Positions 50,880-60,400 are shown, counted from the stretch's first letter. The stretch: DNA of 64,000 nucleotides from Planifilum fimeticola (GCF_003001905.1 NZ_PVNE01000007.1:62001-126000); one strand, 5' to 3'. A program made the numbers and translations. Notes: generated by a model not told the origin, from the letters alone.

Positions 50880-51941
50880 TCAACCCAAACCGGCTCTCCC
50901 TTGATAGGAACTCCTCTCAAACCCTTCCCAAATACCTTTCAAATAGACCGCTCCCATCGCCCTGTCATACAAACCGTAACCCGGCCTCCCCGTTTCCCCC
51001 CAGATCATCCGCCCGTGATCCGGACGCATCGGGCCGTCAAATCCGACTTCCCAGAAAGCTTTCATCACCTCATACATATCCACCGAGCCCTCGGAAGAAC
51101 AGTGTGCGATTTCCACAAAGGAGCGATGCCCGGTGATTTGAATGTTGCGGACATGAGCGAAATGAATCCTCCCTTTTCCTCCGAAAGTTCGAATCATGGC
51201 GGGAAGGTCGTTGTTTGGATCAGCCCCCAGGGAACCGGTACAAAACGTCAGGCCGTTACAAGGGCTGTCAACCAGACCGATCAATCGCTCCAGACTCTCC
51301 CGGGAAGTGATGATCCTCGGCAGTCCGAAAATCGACCAGGGGGGATCATCGGGATGGATGGCCATGCGGATTCCCAGCTCATCCGCCGTATCGATCACTT
51401 TGATGAGAAAATAGCGGAGGTGTTCCCACAGATCGTCTTCGGTCACCCCGCGGTACGCCTCCAGCAAGGCCCGCAACTCGCCTTTGTCGTAACTGGTGTC
51501 CCAGCCGGGCAACTCCAGCTCGCCGCGTAAGGGATCCATTTTTTGAGCGATTTCTTCGTCGTACGCCAGTGTCGAGGATCCGTCCGGCAGCCGAAAAGTC
51601 AAATCCGTACGAGTCCAGTCGAACACGGGCATGAAGTTGTAACAGACGACGGAAACCCCCGCCCGAGCCAGATTCCTCAATGTCCTCCGGAAATTTTCAA
51701 TGTACCGATCTCTGCCCGATCCGCCCATCTTGATCTCCTCGTGGACCGGGACGCTTTCGATGGCCGCCAAGGTCAGCCCTTTTTCTTCAATCCGCCGTTT
51801 CAACGAGACGATTTTTTCGTACGGCCACTCTTCCCCTGCCGGTACATCGTAAACGGCGGACACCACACCGGTCACTCCGGGGATTTGACGAATGTGTTCC
51901 AGCGTGACGGGGTCCCCCTCCCCAAACCACCGAAACGACAT
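50880..51941 (-). CDS. uxuA: Mannonate dehydratase (UxuA)
   Basis: The 353-residue TIM-barrel metalloenzyme converts D-mannonate to 2-keto-3-deoxygluconate. Family patterns: FRWFGEGDPVTLEHIRQIPGVTGVVSAVYDVPAGEEW, ESVPVHEEIKMG, CYNFMPVFDWTRTDL, MAIHPDDPPWSIFGLPRI, and FAHVRNI with the metal histidine. MRPDHGRMIWGE is near the end. The start is ambiguous between ATG 51941 and GTG 51947. It lies with eda, which supports uronate catabolism; uxaC and uxuB are not present here. Confidence 0.93.
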   Translation of the reverse strand: MSFRWFGEGDPVTLEHIRQIPGVTGVVSAVYDVPAGEEWPYEKIVSLKRRIEEKGLTLAAIESVPVHEEIKMGGSGRDRYIENFRRTLRNLARAGVSVVCYNFMPVFDWTRTDLTFRLPDGSSTLAYDEEIAQKMDPLRGELELPGWDTSYDKGELRALLEAYRGVTEDDLWEHLRYFLIKVIDTADELGIRMAIHPDDPPWSIFGLPRIITSRESLERLIGLVDSPCNGLTFCTGSLGADPNNDLPAMIRTFGGKGRIHFAHVRNIQITGHRSFVEIAHCSSEGSVDMYEVMKAFWEVGFDGPMRPDHGRMIWGETGRPGYGLYDRAMGAVYLKGIWEGFERSSYQGRAGLG

Positions 51942-52091
51942 TTGCACCCCCATCACCACACTTTCCACTCTTTTTCGTATCCGAAACAAAAACCAGTGAA
52001 ACAAATCCCCTGCCGGAAAACCGGAGGGGAATCGCCTGCCCCGTTCGCGTTTGCTGCAAAGCACCGGGCGAAATCCCTGTCTCCGTGCAGA

Positions 52092-52844
52092 TTATAAGTT
52101 TTTTATCCTTCCCTTAAACCGTTCGATAAACCGCGCGTTGGCTTCATCTCCTCCCGGGGCATTTCCACTCATCCAGATGGGAGGATGAACGCCTTCCTTT
52201 ACGAGAAGATCCACGGTCTCGGCAACCATCGCATTTAAGCAGTAGGCATTGGCAAAGGTGGAGATGGCAGCCACCCGTTGGCTCAACCCTTCGATTTCCA
52301 CCACGGCGTCTCCCACTTCCACCTTGGTGTCTATCACGATATCCACCAGATCGTGCAGATTCTGTTTGGAAGGATGGCGGGCGGGATGATCTTCGGGAGT
52401 AGAGGAGGCGTGGCGCACCGATGTGACACCGATGGTTTTCACTCCCAGCCGCTTCGCCTCCAGGGCCGCATCAATGGTGGCCGCATTGATCCCATAGGCA
52501 TTGATGATAATCAGCAGATCCCCTTTTTTTAACCCGTGGTCCTGGATCACAATTTTCCCGTATCCGGGCGTCCGCTCGATCGCCATGGATCGGAGCGCTC
52601 CGTTGCTGAGAAGCGTGCCTTCGTCCAAGATGGCGCTTACGTGCATCAGTCCGCCGGCGCGAAAAAAAATCTCCTGAGGACCCAGGTTTGAATGGCCGCC
52701 GGGACCGTAGGCGTATACGATTTTGTCCTGCTTGATGTGATCGGCGATGATCCGGGCCGCTTTCCGGATCGATTCCGACTCTTCGTCATGCAGGCGCTGC
52801 AGGTGTTCCACCACTTTGTGAAGATACTGCGTCATGACGGACAT
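52092..52844 (-). CDS. SIS-domain sugar-phosphate binding protein (UPF0309-like)
   Basis: The 250-residue protein is one sugar-isomerase domain. It has an N-terminal helix pair (LHKVVEHLQRLHDEESESIRKAARIIADHI), the loop YAYGPGGHSNLGPQEIFFRAGGL and the second motif LKKGDLLIIINAYGINAATIDAALEAKRLGVKTIGVTS. It resembles UPF0309-type SIS proteins, which act as isomerases or regulators of amino-sugar phosphates. AAGGAGG eight bases before ATG 52844 shows independent translation. It appears fused to NagA only because the nagA frame is shifted upstream. Confidence 0.82.
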   Translation of the reverse strand: MSVMTQYLHKVVEHLQRLHDEESESIRKAARIIADHIKQDKIVYAYGPGGHSNLGPQEIFFRAGGLMHVSAILDEGTLLSNGALRSMAIERTPGYGKIVIQDHGLKKGDLLIIINAYGINAATIDAALEAKRLGVKTIGVTSVRHASSTPEDHPARHPSKQNLHDLVDIVIDTKVEVGDAVVEIEGLSQRVAAISTFANAYCLNAMVAETVDLLVKEGVHPPIWMSGNAPGGDEANARFIERFKGRIKNL

Positions 52845-52863
52845 CGGTCCTTCCTCCTTCCTT

Positions 52864-54017
52864 TTAATGAGAACGGAAAACGCACTCCCCGTGCTTGACG
52901 GTTTCCCGTATTTGTATCCCCTTCTTCCCCAGTGAAACAGAACGAAATCGGCCGGCGCCCCTTTGACCAGGGCGTCCTTGTTCGGCAGGTCCGCCAAGCG
53001 GGCCGGTCGCAGGGAAGCCATGTTCCAGGCCTCGGACAATGGACACAAGCTCGTCTTCACCAAATGCTCGATGCCCCGTTTCAAGGGTTGGGCCGAACCG
53101 GCGAGCAGGTTCGGATTCCCGGCCAGATGCAATTTACCCTCGGGGGTCAAAACCACTTTTCCTCCGATGTGGCTGGTGTACTCCCCCGGCTTCAGACCGC
53201 CGAAGGTTACTGTATCGCTGACGAGGAGGGCCTTTTCTCCCTTCACGCGCATGATCACCTTCAACACCGACTCGGGGAGATGAAATCCGTCGGCGATCAT
53301 ACAGGACCACAATTCGTCCTGGGCCAACTGCTCCCACAGGTAATTGGGATGACGGGGAAGCATCAGGTGGGCTCCGTTTCCCAAATGGGTGGACATCCGG
53401 GCACCGGCGCGCACCGCTGCCCGAATCTGTTCGCAAGTGGCGGCGGTATGCCCGATCGAGACGATCACCCCGTTCTCGGTACACCGGCGAATGAATTCCG
53501 TCACTCCCGGCCATTCCGGGGAGAGGGTAAGAATTCTGATTCTCCCCCCAGCCGCCTCTTGCCATCGCTGAAACAACTCCCAATCCGGCTCCCTTACATA
53601 TTCCCTGGGATGAGCTCCCCTCGGCCCCTCCTCCGGAGAGATGAAAGGTCCCTCCAGATGAATGCCCGCGATGCACCGGCCGATTTCCTCATATCGGGAA
53701 CAAACATCGCAGATCATGCGCAAGGCACTCTCGATCGCCTCTTCGTGGTTTGTGATGATCGTCGGAAAATAGGTGGTCACCCCCTCCCTCCACAGGCAAC
53801 GGGTCACACCAATCACCCGGGATTCATCGAGCGGGAGGGCGTTCAAATCGTGCCCCCCGTACCCGTTGACCTGCAAATCTACCAACCCGGGGGCGATCCA
53901 GGGCAATTCTCCCCGATCCACACCGGGCAATTCTTCGATGCGTTCGACCCGGCCGTGGCGGATCTCAAGGCGAACCGGGATTCCGGAACGATAATGAATG
54001 CCCATCCATTCACCCAT
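52864..54017 (-). pseudogene. nagA: N-acetylglucosamine-6-phosphate deacetylase (NagA), frameshifted near its end
   Basis: Residues 1-360 match NagA: APGLVDLQVNGYGGHDLNAL, HLEGPFISPEEGPRGAHP with the metal glutamate, VSIGHTAATCEQ, THLGNGAHLMLPRHPNYLWEQ, CMIADGFHLP and LVSDTVTFGG. After FVLFHWG the natural end (KKGIQIRETVKHGECVFRSH, then TAA 52864) lies in the next frame. One missing G near a G4 run at 52927-52930 explains it, and the repaired product would have about 384 residues, normal for NagA. NagA deacetylates GlcNAc-6-P to GlcN-6-P for NagB, encoded just upstream. Confidence 0.82.
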
Positions 54018-54798
54018 GATCCTCCCTCACCCCCCAGGCATCCCGATCCAAGTACAGGGTGCAATCGGGATGCCGGCGCAATATCGAAGCCGGACATTCC
54101 GTGGAAATCGGCCCGTAAAGAGCGGAAAGAACCGCTTCCCTCTTCGCTTTTCCCGGTACGATGCAGTACAGGAATCTCCCCGACAGTAGTACCGGGATCG
54201 TCAACGTGAGCGCACGGGTCGGCACGGCGCTTATGTCCGAAAAACACCCGTCGTGAACCTGTTGCAGTCGGCAAACCTCGTCCAGTTCCACGGGCTTCAT
54301 CACTTCCGGATCCTCAAAATCGGCAAAGGGCGGATCATTAAACGCAAGATGGCCGTTCTCCCCGATCCCCAGACAGACGATGTCGATGGGCGCCCGTTGA
54401 ATCAAATTCCCGTACCGTCTGCATTCCTGCTCCATCGGGCGGGTGCTGTCGATCAAATGGACTTCTCCCGGATTCACCCTTGAAATCAAATGTTCCATCA
54501 GGTATCGACTGAACCGTTGCGGAGCATCCTTCGGCAAACCGATGTATTCATCCATGTGAAAAACGGTGATTCGCGACCAATCAATCCCTTCTTCTCGTAC
54601 CAAGCGTTGCAAAAACTCGTTTTGGGACGGAGCGGAGGCAAAGATCATGCGCACCCGTTCCTGCTTGGACAACAATTCACGGATTCGGGCCGCCACGTCC
54701 GACCCGGCCGCGTTTCCCACGGCATCGCGATGGTCATAAACCCGCACCTTTAACCGATCCACCCTTTCCGTTCGGACGGGCAGTGGATGGGAGATCAT
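54010..54798 (-). CDS. nagB: Glucosamine-6-phosphate deaminase (NagB)
   Basis: The 262-residue enzyme converts glucosamine-6-P to fructose-6-P and ammonia. Family patterns include FASAPSQNEFLQRLV, FHMDEYIGLPKDAPQRFSRYL with the active aspartate, and LGIGENGHLAFNDPPFADFEDPE with the ring-opening histidine. The start is ATG 54798, six bases after AAAGGAGG; earlier ATGs at 54804 and 54837 lie on or before that site. It overlaps nagA by 8 bp downstream and the end of the ceramidase-family gene by 65 bp upstream. Confidence 0.9.
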   Translation of the reverse strand: MISHPLPVRTERVDRLKVRVYDHRDAVGNAAGSDVAARIRELLSKQERVRMIFASAPSQNEFLQRLVREEGIDWSRITVFHMDEYIGLPKDAPQRFSRYLMEHLISRVNPGEVHLIDSTRPMEQECRRYGNLIQRAPIDIVCLGIGENGHLAFNDPPFADFEDPEVMKPVELDEVCRLQQVHDGCFSDISAVPTRALTLTIPVLLSGRFLYCIVPGKAKREAVLSALYGPISTECPASILRRHPDCTLYLDRDAWGVREDHG

Positions 54799-56086
54799 GA
54801 TCATCCTCCTTTCCGATCCATTCGAGCAGGGTTTCATGGAGAATCAACCCTGCCTCCGGCGAAAAAGGAGCCGGCAATCCGAAGTAGAATGCGGACTCCA
54901 CCGCTTCGTAACCCCCTTCTTCCATCTGTTTCTCCGTGGGAACGTACCCGATCATCCCGTTGCTGTAGGGAAGGGGAAGCACGCGTCCACGAAAATGTTT
55001 TTTCAACATCAACCCATACTCCACCACTACTTCCCCGTTCATCGCCAGGAATACCAGGCGATCCGCCAACTCCAAACGGGTTAATTCCAAAGGGATGTGA
55101 GAGCGAAGTCGTTCCGGATCATCCAAAAGCAGACGGCTCCATTCGCCCACCACCCCGGCACCTCCTCGTTTCTTTTCCAGCTCCGCACAGGTGGGCAACT
55201 CCCGGAAGGGAAGATGGACCTTTAGAGTTTCGCTTCTGATAGGTATCGGACGCAACGGGTGCATGGGGCGATTCAGGGCAGCAAATACGGCATCCGCAAG
55301 TTTTTCGCCCAGCTCGCGAACTTCTTTGTCGGTCCCCCGGTAAAACTGTTGATCCCGGATGAGCGCAGGACGGACGTTCCCGCAACACCCCTGCAAAAAA
55401 ACACCCAAGGTGCCATCGCCCAGTTGTTTCTCCATCCGTTCCATCGCCACTCCCGGAAAATCGGAGGTGATGTAATTCTCCCCGGTCGTCGTCGGATGAC
55501 AGGCATAATGGACCAGAATGGCCTTCGGTCTCCCATTCTGCGTGAGGCAAAGGATCACGTTTACCTCTGGATCGACGGGGCCCTCCGGATTGGGGGCCAT
55601 GATCACGGATCCCTCCACCTGTCTGCGACGGTTGATGCCGATTCGGCACTGACCGGTCCCCCTCCGGAGAACCACCGGTTGCAAATCGCGAAAGGCGCAC
55701 CTCACTCCATCCAGGACTCTCTCTTCCATCCACCGGACCACATCCGAATCCGGCACGCCCAACGACGGCGTAAACCGGTCGCTGGTCTGGGGGCCGCCGT
55801 GGGTATGGGTTGCATGGAGGATGACGGCCGACGCATCAAGATCCCACTGCCGAGCAATCCGCTCCCGCAGCGCCCGGGCACGCTTCGTATCCCACCAAAT
55901 CAAATCCGCAGACACCAGGAGCGCGCAGCTCTTTCTCCCTTCACGGTCATGCTGAAAAACCAGGATCCGGGCATATAACGGACGGGTGATTCCTTGACAG
56001 ATTCCCGTCCGCTCCTCAAAACCCGCCAGCGGCACCGGCCTGTACGGGGTAATGTCGATCTTGGCCGTTCCCAGTTTCAACGTCAT
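54734..56086 (-). CDS. Neutral/alkaline ceramidase-family amidohydrolase
   Basis: The 450-residue protein matches the neutral ceramidase-like family in its N-terminal domain: GTAKIDITPYRPVPLAGF, LVSADLIWWD, HATHTHGGPQTS with zinc-binding histidines, HYACHPTTTGENYITSDFPG with the catalytic region, and FLQGCCGNVRPA. No signal peptide is seen, so it probably works in the cytoplasm on an N-acyl sugar or similar amide, unlike secreted ceramidases. Its last about 25 residues overlap nagB. In this operon it would act on a compound taken up by the SSS symporter. Confidence 0.8.
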   Translation of the reverse strand: MTLKLGTAKIDITPYRPVPLAGFEERTGICQGITRPLYARILVFQHDREGRKSCALLVSADLIWWDTKRARALRERIARQWDLDASAVILHATHTHGGPQTSDRFTPSLGVPDSDVVRWMEERVLDGVRCAFRDLQPVVLRRGTGQCRIGINRRRQVEGSVIMAPNPEGPVDPEVNVILCLTQNGRPKAILVHYACHPTTTGENYITSDFPGVAMERMEKQLGDGTLGVFLQGCCGNVRPALIRDQQFYRGTDKEVRELGEKLADAVFAALNRPMHPLRPIPIRSETLKVHLPFRELPTCAELEKKRGGAGVVGEWSRLLLDDPERLRSHIPLELTRLELADRLVFLAMNGEVVVEYGLMLKKHFRGRVLPLPYSNGMIGYVPTEKQMEEGGYEAVESAFYFGLPAPFSPEAGLILHETLLEWIGKEDDHDLPSTARPNGKGGSVKGAGL

Positions 56087-56250
56087 TGGCCCTCACCGCC
56101 AAATTTTTTCGAGTCGCTCGATGACCCACATATTCCTTTGACAGCACAAGAAGAAAACCGTGGCGACCGCATGAGCCAGTCTGCCATGGCGGAAAGTTGA
56201 TTGGATTGATACCTCGGTTTCCAGTCAATTCTCGCCTGTTATTTGGAGAA

Positions 56251-57756
56251 TCAGGCTTTCACCGCGGGCTGGTCCAAAGATGGCGAATCATCCTGAAGGG
56301 TCGCCAATAGCTGCTCCACCTCCTCGGGCACCGGTTTGTGACGGTTGAACCAACCCATCCCGACGTATACCACCAGAGAGGCCAACAGCGGCGCCGACAC
56401 TTCGACGGCTTCGCTCGCTTCGGTAAATCCGTACTTAAAGGCGATGAAGGTGATCAACCCGGCGGCGATGGAGCTGAGGGCGGCCGTCGAATCGCTGTGT
56501 TTAAAGGCCGGCAGCAGACCGAGCAACATGGGAATGGAGACCGGACCGATCAAAGCCCCGAACCAGGAAATGACCAATCCGAGCACCCCTCCGAAGTCAT
56601 CCGCGTTCATGCCGATGATCAAGGTCAACAGCGTAAAGATCAGGGTGGTGTATCGGGCCAACCGCAATGAGGCCGTTTGATCCATCCCTCTTATCTTGTT
56701 GGACACGACGGGAAGGATATCCCGGGTGATCACAGCGGAAACGGCGTTAATATCCCCGGAGGTCATGGACATCGTCGCTGCAAACAATCCGGCCAATACC
56801 AAACCGACCAATCCGGCGGGCAGGAATTCCTGTGTGAGTTTCACATACACTTGATCCGGATTTTCGAGATTCGGAAAAAAGATCGGTGACATCCACATGG
56901 GAAAAAACATGATCAGGGGCCAAATCAAATAGAGAAAGGCGGAAAAATAGGCCGCTTTTTTGGCTTCCGGACCCGAGGGGGCCGCAATGTATCGTTGGGC
57001 CAGGTTCCATGTTCCACCGTTGTAGCTGAAAAACGATATAAAAATGAACGCCAGGAAAAACCCGACGCCGTAGGGTTCGTTGAATAATTGCGAATTGCCG
57101 GGAGGAAGCTCGTCCCAGGCCGTCCACGCGGCGCCGATCCCGCCCAGTTTTGAGAGAACCACGACAAACAACACAGTCCCCGCGATCACTTGCACGACAA
57201 ACTGGGCGAAGTCGTTCCACACATCCGCCCATAACCCTCCGATCGTGATGTAGAGGAGGGAAACTCCGCCGGAGAGCAAAATACCGGTCAAAATCGGGAT
57301 CCCTGTAAATCCGTTCAAAAGAATCGCGATAGCGGTCCATTTTGCGCCGACATCAAACACTTTCAAAAGGACTCCGCTCCAAGCCATCACCTGTTGTGCC
57401 GGCAAATTGTAACGAATCGACAGATATTCCAGGGGGGATTCGATATTCCGTTTCATTCTCAACCGTGCCCATCTCGGAGCGATGAGATGGGCACCCAAAA
57501 TCACACTGATCGTGATCGCCACCGCCCACCACAAATAGATCGTGAAACCGTAAGAATAGGCGATCGCCGCATAGGCGGTAAAAACCACACCGCTGTAGCC
57601 GGAGACGTGGTGCGAAGCTCCCGAAAGCCACCATGGCAATCTTCCCCCCGCCACAAAATAGTCTCCGGAACCCTTCACCATGTTGAAGGACCACACACCG
57701 ATAATCACCATGACCAAAAAGTAGAACAGAATGACAACCCAATCCGCCGCATGCAT
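56251..57756 (-). CDS. Sodium:solute symporter (SSS family)
   Basis: The 501-residue membrane protein has about 13 hydrophobic helices and the SSS signature: DWVVILFYFLVMVIIGVWS, YFVAGGRLPWWLSGASHHVSGYSGVVFTAYAAIAYSYG and GLVLAGLFAATMSMTSGDINAVSAVITRDILP. It should co-transport a sugar-like compound with sodium. It is first in the minus-strand run that contains the ceramidase-family, NagB, NagA, SIS, UxuA and Eda genes, although gaps of about 150 bp separate some. The ATG follows AGGGGGC. Confidence 0.92.
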   Translation of the reverse strand: MHAADWVVILFYFLVMVIIGVWSFNMVKGSGDYFVAGGRLPWWLSGASHHVSGYSGVVFTAYAAIAYSYGFTIYLWWAVAITISVILGAHLIAPRWARLRMKRNIESPLEYLSIRYNLPAQQVMAWSGVLLKVFDVGAKWTAIAILLNGFTGIPILTGILLSGGVSLLYITIGGLWADVWNDFAQFVVQVIAGTVLFVVVLSKLGGIGAAWTAWDELPPGNSQLFNEPYGVGFFLAFIFISFFSYNGGTWNLAQRYIAAPSGPEAKKAAYFSAFLYLIWPLIMFFPMWMSPIFFPNLENPDQVYVKLTQEFLPAGLVGLVLAGLFAATMSMTSGDINAVSAVITRDILPVVSNKIRGMDQTASLRLARYTTLIFTLLTLIIGMNADDFGGVLGLVISWFGALIGPVSIPMLLGLLPAFKHSDSTAALSSIAAGLITFIAFKYGFTEASEAVEVSAPLLASLVVYVGMGWFNRHKPVPEEVEQLLATLQDDSPSLDQPAVKA

Positions 57757-57772
57757 CGCGATGCCCCCTATA

Positions 57773-57793
57773 TTAGTCCTAACTTAGGACTAA
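57773..57793. promoter_or_regulatory. 21-bp operator palindrome, probable ROK-repressor site
   Basis: TTAGTCCTAA (57773-57782) and TTAGGACTAA (57784-57793) are perfect 10-bp arms around one C. It lies 16 bp upstream of the symporter start codon, next to the divergent ROK repressor gene, where binding would block symporter transcription. A TACAAT -10 candidate on the minus strand lies just upstream (about 57804-57809). Confidence 0.75.
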
Positions 57794-58021
57794 TTGGTTC
57801 TAATTGTAAAGTAACACCCTTCGCATGATATTGTCAACTTCAAATTTTCCGAAATAAATGTCATGTCAATCCCATTCTTTCTCGCGCCGAACAGCTACAA
57901 GCCGAGTCTTTTTTGTTATGATAACGATGAAAACGATGTCGGGAATGAGCGTGCCGTAAGTACGATTTTCAAAGCGGCAATCCCCTCTATTACCCCGGCA
58001 CTGCAGGAAAAAGGCGGGAAA

Positions 58022-59215
58022 ATGGTGAGCAAAGGACCCTCCCTGTTGCGTTTGACGAACAAAAAAAGGATCCTGCGTTTCTTGAGGGAACACTCGGTCA
58101 GTTCCCGTCAGGATATCGCAAAAGCCCTGAAACTCAGCAAAAACACCGTTTCCCTCATTGTGGAGCAATTGATCCGGGAAGGAAAGGTGCGCGAGATGGG
58201 ACTGGACGAAACCAGCCATGTCGGACGTCCCCGGATCAAATTGTCCATCGTTTCCGAATCCATGACCGCCGTCGGAATTTGGGTCAAGAAACGGGAAGCG
58301 CAGTATCAGGTCATCGACTACAGTTCACGGGCAATGGAAAAGGGTTGTGTTGAGATCGACGGGGAGGATCCCGAGAAATGCCTGGAGCAACTGCAACAAT
58401 TGAGCCTCCACCTGCAATCCAAATATGAAACGCTCTTGGGGATCGGCATCGGAATTCCCGGACTGGTGGATCCTTATCAGGGGATTGTCCATTACTCTTC
58501 CCATTTGGGATGGGAGCAGGTTCCGGTCAAAGCCCGTTTGCAGGGGGCCTTACGGGTTCCCGTTCGGGTGCTGAACAATGTGAAGGCCGCATCCCTTTTC
58601 CATTTTCATCTCGGGAAAAAGAGGAACTCTTCCCTGTTTTATCTCCGGATGGACGAAGGAGTGGGCGGTTCCTTCATCGATCAAAACGGGATTTTTTTCG
58701 GTTCAAGTTGGACGGCAGGTGAAATCGGCCACTTGTCCGTTGAGGATCACGGTCCCCTGTGCCGTTGCGGAAAGAAGGGTTGCCTGGAAACGCTGGTCAG
58801 TGTACCGGCGATTGTCAGGAAATTGGAGGAGGATCTCCGTCAGCCCTTAAACATCCGCAGAGCCGATGAACTGAGGACTTTTGTCGCGGAAACCGCCGAT
58901 GCGAGCATGGCAAAGGTTCTACGGGAAACGGGACATTACCTGGGTCAAATCATCCCGTCGATCATTCATTTCTTCGACCCCGAACGGATCATCATCGACA
59001 CTCCCTTGGATCAGGTGCAGGAGTTTCGGCAGGCGGTCCTGGAATCCGCCTCCCGAAGAACCTTAAAGCATTCCTTTGACCAAGTGGAAATCCGCTTCCT
59101 GTTTGATCCCCAATCGGCGGTGGCCGGAGCGGCACAAGCGATCATCTTTCAACATGAATCCTATCCCGGAGAAGACGAAACACAGGTGAAAAATCAAGGT
59201 TCATCCGACAGATGA
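58022..59215 (+). CDS. ROK-family transcriptional repressor
   Basis: The 397-residue regulator has an N-terminal winged helix (LRLTNKKRILRFLREHSVSSRQDIAKALKLSKNTVSLIVEQLIREGKV) and a ROK domain with the ATP-like motif GIGIGIPGLVDP and the zinc motif CRCGKKGCLETL. NagC and XylR are the closest functional models: they sense sugars or sugar phosphates. It should bind the 21-bp palindrome in the shared upstream region. The open frame starts at 57863, but the family part begins at ATG 58022, where an AAAGGCGGG lies just upstream. Divergent from the symporter gene. Confidence 0.88.
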   Translation: MVSKGPSLLRLTNKKRILRFLREHSVSSRQDIAKALKLSKNTVSLIVEQLIREGKVREMGLDETSHVGRPRIKLSIVSESMTAVGIWVKKREAQYQVIDYSSRAMEKGCVEIDGEDPEKCLEQLQQLSLHLQSKYETLLGIGIGIPGLVDPYQGIVHYSSHLGWEQVPVKARLQGALRVPVRVLNNVKAASLFHFHLGKKRNSSLFYLRMDEGVGGSFIDQNGIFFGSSWTAGEIGHLSVEDHGPLCRCGKKGCLETLVSVPAIVRKLEEDLRQPLNIRRADELRTFVAETADASMAKVLRETGHYLGQIIPSIIHFFDPERIIIDTPLDQVQEFRQAVLESASRRTLKHSFDQVEIRFLFDPQSAVAGAAQAIIFQHESYPGEDETQVKNQGSSDR

Positions 59216-59524
59216 TGCAACGCCCTCTATCAATGAACGGCCCGAAAAGTATCAACACCCGTTCCGCACATCCGGAACCATCCTCCAAAAAAATGTACGA
59301 TGAGATTACCGAGATGGATGGTGATCCTTCTGAGTGTTCTTGCCGATGCCGCCGGGATGTTGATCCCGACAGACATTCTTGTCGGGTGAATCCCAGGATT
59401 TGCGCAAGCCACCGATTATTACCAATATGCGATTGAATGCCGCACCTTGAATCCTCCGACGCCGCAAAATGCAGAGGCGCTGCCTCCCGTTCAGTCGGCA
59501 GCGCCTCATGCAATCGTCTCTTTC
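59216..59524. other. Intergenic region between convergent genes
   Basis: Contains the terminator hairpin at 59474-59507. The remainder shows no gene, repeat or promoter that I can support. Confidence 0.5.
59474..59507. terminator. Terminator-like hairpin after the glycerophosphodiesterase gene
   Basis: Perfect 11-bp arms GAGGCGCTGCC (59474-59484) and GGCAGCGCCTC (59497-59507) with a 12-base loop lie 18 bases past the stop codon. T-richness is modest (GCATTTT on the minus strand). Confidence 0.6.
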
Positions 59525-60400
59525 TTACTTCTTCAGCACCTGGTGCAACCAATCGGGATGGTTGGTGATGATCCCGTCGACGCCCCAGTCGATCAGCCGG
59601 CGCATGTCTTCCTTGGAGTTCACCGTGTACGGATTGATTTCCAGACCGTATTTGTGCACCCGCTTGACGACATCCCGGTCGATGCGTTGATAGTCGGGAC
59701 CGATCCCGATCGCGTATTTCTTGACTTCCCTCAGCTCTTCGTCGGTGATGTTGGCGGATGCCTGGGCATCATACAGCTGGACCAGGGGAATGTCCGGATT
59801 CAACCGGCGCACCTTCAGCAGGCTTTCCCGGCTGAAGGACTGAATGATCACCTGCCGCTTCTTCAGGGACTCCTTGTGGGTCAACCCGTATCGATCCAGC
59901 ATCTCGACCAGCTTCTCTTCGACTCCCGGATATAAATGGGGGGACTTGGTCTCGATGTAATACTTGGAGCCCTTGCGGAATTTCTTGAACACCTCCTCCA
60001 ACGTGGGAACCTTCAGCCCCGCGTATTCCGGCTTGGCATACTCCGGATACGCTTCGTTGAACCAGGAGCCGGCATCCAACGCTTTGATTTCCTCCAGCGT
60101 GAGATCCTTCACCCATCCGGTCCCGTTGGTGGTCCGATCCACGGTTTCGTCATGCATGACGATCAGGTGTCCGTCCTTGGTCATTTGCACATCGATCTCG
60201 ATATAGTCGCCCTTCATCTTCTCCCCCAGCTCGTAGGACGCCAGGGTATGCTCCGGAGCATACGCGGAGGCTCCCCGGTGGGCGATGTTCAATACCTCCT
60301 GCTGGTGTGGCGGCGTCGCATGGAGAGAGGAATGTCCCGTGGTGAAAAACAATCCGACAGCTGCCGCAAAAACGAAGAGAAGTCGGGTAAAACGCTTCAT
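59525..60400 (-). CDS. glpQ: Secreted glycerophosphodiester phosphodiesterase (GlpQ/UgpQ-like)
   Basis: The 291-residue enzyme hydrolyses glycerophosphodiesters, such as deacylated lipids or teichoic acid, to glycerol-3-P. A signal peptide is evident (MKRFTRLLFVFAAAVGLFFTTGHSS). Catalytic motifs: NIAHRGASAYAPEHTLASYE, GDYIEIDVQMTKDGHLIVMHDETVDRTTNG, and ETKSPHLYPG. The ATG at 60400 is nine bases after AAGGAG; an earlier ATG sits right on the site. A possible Pho-box-like repeat lies upstream. The neighbouring ABC importer could take up the product. Confidence 0.9.
   Translation of the reverse strand: MKRFTRLLFVFAAAVGLFFTTGHSSLHATPPHQQEVLNIAHRGASAYAPEHTLASYELGEKMKGDYIEIDVQMTKDGHLIVMHDETVDRTTNGTGWVKDLTLEEIKALDAGSWFNEAYPEYAKPEYAGLKVPTLEEVFKKFRKGSKYYIETKSPHLYPGVEEKLVEMLDRYGLTHKESLKKRQVIIQSFSRESLLKVRRLNPDIPLVQLYDAQASANITDEELREVKKYAIGIGPDYQRIDRDVVKRVHKYGLEINPYTVNSKEDMRRLIDWGVDGIITNHPDWLHQVLKK

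Noticed and set aside
52092-54017. A bifunctional NagA-SIS fusion protein
   Set aside because: The true NagA end is visible in another frame and the SIS part has its own ribosome site, so a frameshift is the simpler explanation.
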